Source: DTFZ01 sp050260375
GTDB taxonomy: Bacteria > Bacillota > Clostridia > Christensenellales > SZUA-584
Direction: 5' to 3'
NCBI GenBank assembly: GCA_050260375.1
Contig: JBLNCA010000044.1
Coordinates: 1 to 29,569, forward strand
Length of the DNA stretch: 29,569 nt
The position numbers and the translations under genes are program-made. This document shows, piece by piece, positions 23,659 through 29,569 of the stretch. Under the pieces are notes generated by a model. The model was given only the letters and a program-made list of their open reading frames with translations. It did not search any database and had not been told where the DNA came from. Each line of letters starts with the position of its first letter. Within the stretch, counting starts at the first letter, position 1.

Positions 23659-23960
23659 GAAAGTTTCCTCCTGAAAATTAAATTAATATATAAAATGCCT
23701 CTGCATACAAGGAGCCTTTTTGCCGCGGCGCCTTTTGTTGCCGCGCGTTGAAAATACAAGGCATTAAAAGACCTTTTTAAGATTCGCTATATTTAATACC
23801 ATTATTATATAATAATTAACACGGATATCAAGGAAAATACTTTAAAATATCGTATAAACCGGCGTTTTTTGCGCTTTTGGCAGCCTTTTTGGCGCCGTAA
23901 AAGTTTTTGTTCAATGATAACATGCAATATGCTATAATGTACAAAACAGGGAGGAATGTT
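23659..23960. other. Divergent intergenic region, membrane protein / rex
   Basis: AT-rich, with a GC-rich patch near 23720-23750 and another around 23860-23900. It contains the rex promoter at its right end. I see no RNA gene or small ORF. The 14-bp palindrome TTATTATATAATAA near 23810 is likely just AT-richness. Confidence 0.5.
23930..23938 (+). promoter_or_regulatory. Extended -10 promoter of rex
   Basis: TGCTATAAT is a perfect extended -10 element 22 bases before the rex ATG. The -35 position holds only TTCAAT, but extended -10 promoters tolerate that. Its position rules out an in-frame ATG at 23907 as the rex start. Confidence 0.6.
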
Positions 23961-24614
23961 ATGCAGGATTACAGGATATCCGACGCGGTAATACGAAGGC
24001 TTCCCAAGTACTACAGATATTTGTCCGAACTCGAGGCATACGGTACCGAGAAAGTCTCTTCATCCAGAATGAGCAAGGACATGAGACTTAACGCTTCGCA
24101 GATAAGGCGCGACCTTAACTGCTTCGGCGGTTTCGGGCAGCAGGGCTACGGCTATCAGGTGTCGCGGCTGCGTCAGGAGATAATGAAAATACTCGATATA
24201 GGGACTTCTCACAAAGCCATAATAGTCGGTGCGGGCAATATCGGGCAGGCGCTGCTTAAATACAAGAACTTTGCCAATGAGGGCTACAACATAATAGCGG
24301 TGTTCGACGCGGACAAGGCCGTTATAGGCAAGGAGATAGGCGGGCTTGTTGTTCAGCCGATGTATGCCATGGCTGACTTTGTAGTGGAAAACAACGTCGA
24401 TATCGGCATAATCGCCGTGCCTAAGCAGTACGCTCAGGGGCTTTCGGACGAGCTTGCCAGCCTCGGCGTGAAGGGTATATGGAATTTTGCGCCCGTCGAC
24501 GTTACGGCGCGCGAGGGCGTAAGCGTGGAAAACGTACACTTAAGCGACAGCCTGTATGTGCTGTCCTATCATATGAGGGAGAACCGTGGAAACGATAAGC
24601 ATAAGAACAAATAA
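23961..24614 (+). CDS. rex: Redox-sensing transcriptional repressor Rex
   Basis: A 217-residue NADH/NAD+ sensor that represses fermentation and respiration genes when NADH is low. Residues 1-80 are the winged helix, with the Rex-specific NASQIRRDLNCFGGFGQQGYGY at about 44-65. The Rossmann domain starts with the NAD-binding VGAGNIGQAL at 89-98, and the C-terminal helix, which swaps between subunits, contains DSLYVLSYHMR. GGAGG precedes the ATG at 23961 at a normal distance, and the promoter lies between this ATG and an earlier in-frame one. It is the first gene of a probable operon with the YjbQ and VanW genes. The promoter carries a poor match to the Rex operator (TTGTT...AACAT), so self-control is possible but unproven. 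Confidence 0.95.
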   Translation: MQDYRISDAVIRRLPKYYRYLSELEAYGTEKVSSSRMSKDMRLNASQIRRDLNCFGGFGQQGYGYQVSRLRQEIMKILDIGTSHKAIIVGAGNIGQALLKYKNFANEGYNIIAVFDADKAVIGKEIGGLVVQPMYAMADFVVENNVDIGIIAVPKQYAQGLSDELASLGVKGIWNFAPVDVTAREGVSVENVHLSDSLYVLSYHMRENRGNDKHKNK

Positions 24615-24981
24615 GCGATGCGAGTTTATTGATATTACGCGAGATGTGCAGGCGTGTGTTGCGAAAAGCGGAATCAAAAGCGGCGTAGCCTGCATTTTTA
24701 TCCCGCATACAACTGCGGGCGTGGCTATAAACGAGAACGCCGACCCCGACGTAAAGCGGGACGTGCTTTTCGCGCTGGAGCGTATGGTGCCAAATTCGGG
24801 CTTTGCGCATTGCGAGGGGAACTCGGACGCGCATACGAAGGCGGTGCTGACCGGCTCGTCGGTAAGCGTCATAGTTGAAGATTCGAGGCTCTGTCTGGGA
24901 ACATGGCAGAGTATATATTTTTGCGAATACGACGGACCCAGGAACAGAAAAGCTTATGTAAAGGTAACAGGCGAGAGGTAA
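24586..24981 (+). CDS. YjbQ/UPF0047 family protein
   Basis: A 131-residue cytoplasmic protein that covers the whole family. The signature HTTAGVAINENADPDVKRD lies at about 41-59, HCEGNSDAHTKAVLTGSS at about 74-92, and LGTWQSIYFCEYDGPRNR near the C-terminus. Members form trimers with a metal-binding His cluster; some complement thiamine-phosphate synthase weakly, hence the database name secondary thiamine-phosphate synthase, but the true role is not settled. It starts with GTG at 24586, preceded by GAGGGAG, inside the end of rex (29-base overlap), so its translation is tied to that of rex. Confidence 0.9.
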   Translation: METISIRTNKRCEFIDITRDVQACVAKSGIKSGVACIFIPHTTAGVAINENADPDVKRDVLFALERMVPNSGFAHCEGNSDAHTKAVLTGSSVSVIVEDSRLCLGTWQSIYFCEYDGPRNRKAYVKVTGER

Positions 24982-25005
24982 AGTAACAAACAGAGGGAAA
25001 TCGTA

Positions 25006-26499
25006 ATGCCAAGGAGAGGAAGCAGACAAAGGCTGTTAAAGCTATTATTCATGGCGCTGGGCCTGCTGGTGGTAATGCTCATCGCTGTGCTTATAGTTAT
25101 AGTAACAGGCGGAAACGGCGGGCGGCAGAGCGCCGAGGTGCTGGATTCGTGGAGGTTCGTTGAGGGCGTAAGCGTCGGCGGAGTTGACGTGTCGGGCATG
25201 ACTGTGGAGCAGGCGTCTAATAACGAACAGCTATTAGCGGCGGCGCAGCAGGCGTATGACAGCTTTTCATATACGTTTACGGTGCAGGGCAGAGAGTTTA
25301 CGTACAGCGCGCAGGAGCTGGGTATTGCACCCGGGGTGGAAGGCGCGCTTAAAAACGCGATAAAATGGGGGAACACCGGAGATAAAAAGGACGAGCAGAG
25401 AAAACAGGCGAAGGAGAGCGGCAAGGACTTCCCCGCGATATATGCAAGCGCGGACGCAGTCGCAGAAGCGCTGCAGGCGCATAAGGCGGAATACGACATA
25501 CCGCCTCAGGACGCTACGCTGAAGGCCGCGGATACATGGACGCCGGGGCAGAACGCCGTTTTCGTTGACGAAGTAATGGGCGTAGACGTAAGCATCGCAC
25601 AGCTTTCCGCGCTTGTCTGCGACAACATAAACAGCGGCGACTTCAGCAAGGTGGAAGCGCCGTATATTACGATAGAGCCGAAGCTGACCGTGGAGAAGCT
25701 GAAAGAGAACGTCGGGCTCATACGCTCGTGGTCTTCGTCGTTCGAAAAGCACGACAGCAAGGACAGGGTGAAGAATATAAACATACTCGCAGGGCTGGTA
25801 AACGGGTCCGTAATAGCGCCGGGCAAGGAATGGTCCGTAAACGACACGGCAGGGCCGCGCAATGCGCAGACCGCCAAAGAGCTGGGCTGGACGGAAGCGG
25901 ACGGTATAGAGAACGGAAGGTATTCCGAACAGTACGGCGGCGGGGTATGTCAGGTCTCGAGCACGATTTATAATGCGGCGATACGTTCGGAGATTGAAAT
26001 TGCAAAGAGAAAGCCGCACAGCTGGCCGTCGGATTATATCGATCCGGGCATGGACGCCACTATAAGCACGGGCGGCCCTGACCTTGTGCTGCGCAACCCG
26101 TTCGTATACCCCGTATTGATCATTTGCCATGTGGACGAGGGCAATAAGACCGTGACGGTCGAGTTTTACGGCCCGCCGATTAAGAACGGGTATTCGATAG
26201 AGTTCAAGAGGCAGCTTGTGCAGACTACGCCTCCCGCGCCGCCTATTATGCATTACGATTGCGCGGCGGACCCTGACGGCAAGCCTATTCCCCCGGGCAA
26301 ACAGAGGGAATGGATAAAGCCGAGGGAAGGCCAGGTGTGGAAGATATACAAGTATTACGCCGACAAGGACGGCAACATGGTGGGAACGCCCGAATTCTTT
26401 ACGACGACAACGTACGCCGTTTTCCAGGGCGAGTATTACTGCAACTTCCCCGACCCGGCGCTGGGCGTCTCCGACCCGGCGGCGTCGCCCGCGGCATGA
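25006..26499 (+). CDS. VanW-family envelope protein (first copy)
   Basis: A 497-residue protein anchored by one N-terminal membrane segment (about 10-34) with the rest outside. VSVGGVDVSGMT near 55-65 opens the substrate-like region typical of these proteins, followed by a PG_binding_4-like region to about 205. The VanW domain covers about 255-390: APGKEWSVNDTAGPR, the hallmark GGGVCQVSSTIYNAA at 311-325 and DATISTGGPDL. VanW proteins accompany vancomycin-resistance clusters but most, like this one, are standalone clostridial surface proteins, probably peptidoglycan-associated, of unknown activity. It follows the YjbQ gene by 24 bases with GAGGGAAA as ribosome binding site, so it belongs to the rex operon. 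Confidence 0.88.
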   Translation: MPRRGSRQRLLKLLFMALGLLVVMLIAVLIVIVTGGNGGRQSAEVLDSWRFVEGVSVGGVDVSGMTVEQASNNEQLLAAAQQAYDSFSYTFTVQGREFTYSAQELGIAPGVEGALKNAIKWGNTGDKKDEQRKQAKESGKDFPAIYASADAVAEALQAHKAEYDIPPQDATLKAADTWTPGQNAVFVDEVMGVDVSIAQLSALVCDNINSGDFSKVEAPYITIEPKLTVEKLKENVGLIRSWSSSFEKHDSKDRVKNINILAGLVNGSVIAPGKEWSVNDTAGPRNAQTAKELGWTEADGIENGRYSEQYGGGVCQVSSTIYNAAIRSEIEIAKRKPHSWPSDYIDPGMDATISTGGPDLVLRNPFVYPVLIICHVDEGNKTVTVEFYGPPIKNGYSIEFKRQLVQTTPPAPPIMHYDCAADPDGKPIPPGKQREWIKPREGQVWKIYKYYADKDGNMVGTPEFFTTTTYAVFQGEYYCNFPDPALGVSDPAASPAA

Positions 26500-26563
26500 C
26501 GGAATTGTTATAGACATAAAGGGTATTTTACATTTAAGTCACAGCTTTTTAAGTTTTGATTAA

Positions 26564-26797
26564 ATTTCTTTTAAAACGCCGCTTGGCATTTGCAAACGGC
26601 GGTATGCTGAAATGCAGGACGGCAAGAAAATACAGACATTCAGGCATTTCAAAAAGCTTGACGGAACGAAATATAAAACGGAAGAATTCGACTACGTAAT
26701 TATAAAGCCGATAAACGGTAAAATATACTGCAACTACCCTAACCCCGCGCTGGTTCCGCCTGTTGACCCTAACGCGCAGCAGGCGCCGGTGCAGTAA
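26564..26797 (+). pseudogene. C-terminal remnant of a third VanW-type gene
   Basis: Translation of this frame matches the end of the second VanW protein: YAE-x(4)-GKKIQTFRHFKKLDGTKYK against YAE-x(2)-KGQRAQTYKHYLRLDGTEYK, then PINGKIYCNYPNPA against PINGKTYWWGPDPA, and a proline-rich end. The similarity starts upstream of the only ATG (26612), at a YAE in the open frame (26603), which argues that this is the tail of a longer gene, not a small gene. An in-frame stop at 26561-26563 and the lack of the VanW core show decay. The stretch also lacks a ribosome binding site. Confidence 0.75.
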
Positions 26798-27073
26798 CCG
26801 CGCCCTAAAGCCAAGCTTTTTTTAAGTGAAGCAGCGACGACGCGCTGATGGATTAACGGGCGGTTGTTATCCGATGCCGGGCTATAGTGTAAAATTACAG
26901 TATAGAATTATCAATATTGTGTAAAATTAAACTATTGGCGCCTTTAAAGTACTTACACTTTTTGGGCGCTTGGTAAGTATTGCGCCATTGTAATATGCTG
27001 TTTACAACGGGCGCGTTTTATTGTATCATTAATCAAGCTATATATCCGTTATAGCGATAAGGAAGGAACCCAT
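26798..27073. other. Intergenic region before the second VanW gene
   Basis: Non-coding. It holds a direct repeat of GTGTAAAATTA (26887-26897 and 26919-26929) and a nested inverted repeat (GGCGC...GCGCC enclosing ACTTAC...GTAAGT, about 26938-26993). The promoter of the downstream gene is at its right end. Confidence 0.5.
27001..27029 (+). promoter_or_regulatory. Sigma-A promoter of the second VanW gene
   Basis: TTTACA (27001-27006) and TATCAT (27024-27029) are exactly 17 bases apart, 44 bases before the ATG at 27074, with GGAAGGAA as ribosome binding site. It shows that this copy is transcribed separately from the rex operon. Confidence 0.55.
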
Positions 27074-28834
27074 ATGACTGCTAAGAAAACACTTAATCTT
27101 GACATATTATCTTCTGGAAAGAGCAAAAACGAAAGCAATTTCTCTAAAGTATTTCTAATAATTTCTGCATGCGTGCTTATAGTCTCTGCCGCAGTTGCGG
27201 GCGTGCTGCTGCTGGGCAGCTCGACGGACGTCGTTCGCATTGTCGATTTCGGCACCGCTATTAAAGGAGTGTCGGTGGGCGGAGTGGACATATCCGGCAT
27301 GACGAAAGAGCAGGCCATAGAAGCGACGAAACCGCTTGAGGAGGCTCTTATCGCAGGCGTGAAAATATCGCTGGACGTAAACGGCGAGGTGATTGAATAC
27401 ACTGCCGCCGATTTCGGCATAACGACGGATTACGATTCGATAATATCGCAGGCTTTAAGCTTCGGGCATATGGGAACTTTCGAGGAGAGAAAGCAAGCCG
27501 CAATTGAGGGCTTGAGCTCGGGCAAGAAATTTGATATCGCGTTGAGCATAAGCAAGGAAGCTTTGCGCGGCAGATTGGCCCAGCTTAAGACCGAGCTCGA
27601 TAAAGAGCCGAGGGAAGCGAGCTTTACGTTCATGCCGTGGGGCTACACTCTCAACGAGGACGGAACGGCAACGCCGTATGAGCCGGACAAGCAGAAGATG
27701 ATAGAAAACTGCTCAGCCGGCAAGCCTATCGAATACCCGGAGAATCTCGTGCGGCTCTCCCCCGAAGAGACGCCTCCCGCCATCAGGTACCAGTTCTGGG
27801 ACAACGACCATTACGTAAAGGATTTCAAAGGAGCCGCGGCGGCAAACATAGCGCGATTCTTCTATACATCCGAACAGACGGGGCTCGTAACGGATACGGA
27901 AGCGATATTCGACGAGCTTATGGGCCAGATAAAGAGCAATTCGTTCTCTACGATAAAGGTACCGGTAGAAGTTACGGAGCCTACGGTCAGACTCGACCAG
28001 ATAAAGCAGCAGACTCATCTTATAACGTCGTGGACGTCCAGCTATTCCGAGCATAACAGCAAGGCAAGGAACTGGAACGTTGCGAAGATGTCGAGCATAA
28101 TCTGCGGGCAGGTACTTCAGCCGAGCGTGCAGTGGTCTATAAACGACACCGCGGGGCCGCGCTATTTAAGCAACGGCTGGAAAGCGGCTTCAGGAATAGT
28201 GGACGGCGGGTATGTTGACCAGCCGGGCGGAGGCGTATGCCAGATATCGAGCACGCTTTATAATGCCGTTATACGCTGCGGGTTGACGAGCAAAGAAATA
28301 GTATCCAAGCACCATTCAATAGTGTCGGGATATATGCCCAAAGGGCTTGACGCGACGATAAGCACCGGCGGGCCGGATTTAAAGATTACGAACCCGTATA
28401 CAACGCCGCTTTACATCGTTTCATACATGAACCCCGAGGACAAGAGCGTCACCGTCGAAATTTACGGCGCGCCGGTAATAGACCCGGCTACGAATGAAGA
28501 GGTAATACTCGATTTCAGTTCCGATAGCCTCGGGTCGTACGGCGAACCGCAGATGATAAACATATACAACACGCAGACGCTGCCCGACGGTACGCCCGTT
28601 CCGGTTAACGGGCATATAGTATACGCCGAAGCCCGTAAGGGACAAAGGGCGCAGACGTATAAGCATTATTTAAGGCTTGACGGTACCGAGTATAAGAAGG
28701 AGAATTTTGAGAAGGTCGATATACGTCCGATAAACGGAAAGACGTACTGGTGGGGGCCGGATCCCGCTACTTTGCCGCCTGCGCCTGTCGACCCGACGCT
28801 CCCTGAGGTCCCGCCAGTGCAGCCACCGACATGA
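27074..28834 (+). CDS. VanW-family envelope protein (second copy)
   Basis: A 586-residue surface protein with an uncleaved membrane anchor at about 27-48 (LIISACVLIVSAAVAGVLLL). It has the same order of parts as the first copy: KGVSVGGVDISGMTKEQA near 66-83, a PG_binding_4-like region to about 300, and the VanW domain at about 335-470 with WSINDTAGPRYLS, GGGVCQISSTLYNAVIR and DATISTGGPDLKI. It is longer mainly in the middle and in a proline-rich tail (PPAPVDPTLPEVPPVQPPT), which may cross the wall. The two proteins are clearly paralogous but well diverged. It likely acts at the peptidoglycan; substrate and partners are unknown. The gene is monocistronic with its own promoter. Confidence 0.88.
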   Translation: MTAKKTLNLDILSSGKSKNESNFSKVFLIISACVLIVSAAVAGVLLLGSSTDVVRIVDFGTAIKGVSVGGVDISGMTKEQAIEATKPLEEALIAGVKISLDVNGEVIEYTAADFGITTDYDSIISQALSFGHMGTFEERKQAAIEGLSSGKKFDIALSISKEALRGRLAQLKTELDKEPREASFTFMPWGYTLNEDGTATPYEPDKQKMIENCSAGKPIEYPENLVRLSPEETPPAIRYQFWDNDHYVKDFKGAAAANIARFFYTSEQTGLVTDTEAIFDELMGQIKSNSFSTIKVPVEVTEPTVRLDQIKQQTHLITSWTSSYSEHNSKARNWNVAKMSSIICGQVLQPSVQWSINDTAGPRYLSNGWKAASGIVDGGYVDQPGGGVCQISSTLYNAVIRCGLTSKEIVSKHHSIVSGYMPKGLDATISTGGPDLKITNPYTTPLYIVSYMNPEDKSVTVEIYGAPVIDPATNEEVILDFSSDSLGSYGEPQMINIYNTQTLPDGTPVPVNGHIVYAEARKGQRAQTYKHYLRLDGTEYKKENFEKVDIRPINGKTYWWGPDPATLPPAPVDPTLPEVPPVQPPT

Positions 28835-29091
28835 TAAAGCCAGAAAACGCGCTTAAAAACGCAAGTGTTGACTAATGCATAAAAAAATGATATATATAGT
28901 TTATATATGACCATAAATAAGTTATATATAAATAAAATGATATTATAATTTATACACAGCATAAATATGCTGCGTATAATATAATACAATGGTCAAAGAA
29001 GCTGATCCTAACCAAGTAGTGTTCCAAAAACCTATCCGGTGTTAAGAATCATCTCGCTTGTGAACCATGGAAAGTAAAAAAAGGAGAAAAC
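28835..29091. promoter_or_regulatory. AT-rich upstream region of the zinc-ribbon gene, with a palindrome
   Basis: Very AT-rich. TTGACT (28868-28873) and TATATA (28891-28896), 17 bases apart, could be a promoter, as could TATAAT at 28975-28980. The perfect palindrome CAGCATA-AA-TATGCTG (28957-28972) lies two bases before that TATAAT, where an operator would act. No gene is visible. Confidence 0.4.
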
Positions 29092-29370
29092 ATGTTTGAA
29101 GACAGAACACTGACTTGCGTGGACTGCGGAGCTGAATTTGTTTTTACGGCGTCGGAGCAGGAATTCTTTAAGGAGAAGGGATATGTAAACGATCCCAAGA
29201 GATGCCCGAGCTGCCGTGATCAGAGAAAGCGCCAGAGAAGAGAAGAGCGCCCGATGCACGAAGCGGTTTGCGCGGAGTGCGGAGCGACCACGATGGTTCC
29301 TTTCCAGCCTACTGGAGAGAGGCCTGTATATTGCAGCGACTGCTTCAGGGCAAAGAGGAGCCGCTATTAA
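29092..29370 (+). CDS. Small zinc-ribbon protein with four CxxC knuckles
   Basis: A 92-residue soluble protein with two tandem zinc ribbons. The first uses CVDC near residues 9-12 and CPSC near 38-41, with the FTASEQEFFKEKGYVNDPKRC pattern of the zinc-binding CxxC family common in Clostridia. A basic helix (RDQRKRQRREER) follows. The second uses CAEC near 60-63 and CSDC near 82-85, ending in FRAKRSRY. The positive charge suggests nucleic acid or ribosome contact, but no function is established. AAAAGGAG precedes the ATG. It is monocistronic, ending in the strong terminator at 29416. Confidence 0.85.
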   Translation: MFEDRTLTCVDCGAEFVFTASEQEFFKEKGYVNDPKRCPSCRDQRKRQRREERPMHEAVCAECGATTMVPFQPTGERPVYCSDCFRAKRSRY

Positions 29371-29415
29371 AAGGGAAGCCGATAAAATTCGGTGGTAGGT
29401 GAAAATCCTAAAAAC

Positions 29416-29446
29416 AAAGCGCCGCGTACAAGTACGCGGCGCTTTT
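29416..29446 (+). terminator. Strong Rho-independent terminator of the zinc-ribbon gene
   Basis: A 14-base arm (29416-29429) is perfectly complementary to 29432-29445, giving a GC-rich stem of about 13 bp with a 4-base loop and a following TTTT. It is the strongest terminator in the window and the apparent target of the group II intron that begins four bases later. Confidence 0.92.
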
Positions 29447-29450
29447 ATAT

Positions 29451-29569
29451 GTGCGCGCGGCATGCGCGCGACCTTGACGGTGAAAGTCCGTTACGGGGGT
29501 TGATAGCACCAACCGTTAGCCAAAGGCAAGGGTGTCCATCGTGAGGTGGAATCTGAAGGAAGCCGGAGG
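29451..29569 (+). mobile_element. 5' end of a group II intron, cut by the window edge
   Basis: The stretch begins with GTGCG, matching the GUGYG that opens group II introns, immediately after the terminator T tract. It continues with the kind of domain I sequence I associate with bacterial group II introns: GGTGAAAGTCC, a small hairpin (GGTTG...CAACC), GGGTGTCCATCGTGAGGTGG and GAATCTGAAGGAAGCCGGAGG. The rest of the ribozyme and any reverse transcriptase gene would lie beyond the window. Insertion right behind a terminator hairpin is the known habit of class C (IIC) introns. The identification is by recalled sequence pattern and position, not by a structure search. Confidence 0.75.

Noticed and set aside
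23908..23924. Rex operator in its own promoter
   Set aside because: TTGTT and AACAT half-sites are present but the spacer is one base short and the inner bases do not match; too weak to annotate.
25267..26517. 416-codon open frame antisense to the first VanW gene
   Set aside because: Shadow of the coding strand with skewed Arg/Tyr/Val composition; no start signals and no recognisable domain.
26887..26929. Direct repeats GTGTAAAATTA as a regulator site
   Set aside because: Short and AT-rich, more than 70 bases upstream of the identified promoter; likely chance.
25006..28834. Vancomycin-resistance locus because of VanW
   Set aside because: No VanHAX, VanY or VanRS gene is present; VanW-family proteins are common standalone surface proteins in Clostridia.

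Overview
The window reads as chromosome from an endospore-forming member of the Clostridia. Evidence for this is a SpoVT-type sporulation regulator, a divergent alpha/beta-type small acid-soluble spore protein, AddAB rather than RecBCD, a Rex redox repressor and two VanW-family envelope proteins. Coding regions are moderately GC-rich and use ATA heavily for isoleucine, while the intergenic stretches are AT-rich. I cannot name a genus from the sequence.

Layout. 1-300: the start of a gene leaving the left edge (tentative), a hairpin-rich interspersed repeat and a terminator. 303-3394 (minus): aconitase followed by two half-size chromate-transporter-family proteins, stacked with 0 and -4 base gaps and ending in a clear terminator. 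3528-4070 (minus): spoVT. 4545-7783 (minus): a small membrane protein with its own promoter, a TspO/MBR protein, an M29 aminopeptidase and a membrane-anchored family 2 glycosyltransferase. 8013-10094 (plus): a 577-residue helical, TPR-like protein of unknown role and a 77-residue conserved-looking protein in its own transcription unit. 10338-16758 (plus): addB-addA, overlapping by 11 bases, behind a palindrome and a structured leader. 16759-17193: a non-coding island with three perfect DnaA boxes (two forming a 13-bp hairpin) and a 42-bp tandem duplication. 17194-17412 (minus): SASP. 17658-20215 (plus): a 27-codon cysteine-containing mini-ORF just upstream of a four-domain sulfur-handling fusion (CoA-disulfide-reductase-like flavoprotein, rhodanese, TusA, DsrE-like). 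20232-20336: a MITE-like repeat. 20644-22443 (plus): a PAS-GGDEF diguanylate cyclase with a canonical I-site. 22478-23658 (minus): two similar four-helix membrane proteins, one with a Gln/Pro/Tyr repeat tail. 23961-26499 (plus): rex, a YjbQ-family gene overlapping it by 29 bases, and a VanW-family gene. 26564-26797: the decayed C-terminus of a third VanW-type gene. 27074-28834 (plus): a second intact VanW-family gene. 29092-29370 (plus): a zinc-ribbon protein and its strong terminator. 29451-29569: what looks like the 5' end of a group II intron inserted immediately after that terminator and cut by the window edge.

Most of the window is ordinary housekeeping, sporulation and redox chromosome, and I see no obvious new defence or biosynthetic system. 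The most unusual points are the DnaA-box hairpin, the Cys mini-ORF in front of the persulfide-relay fusion, the terminator-nested group II intron, the structured leader of addAB, and the VanW pair with a fragment between them.
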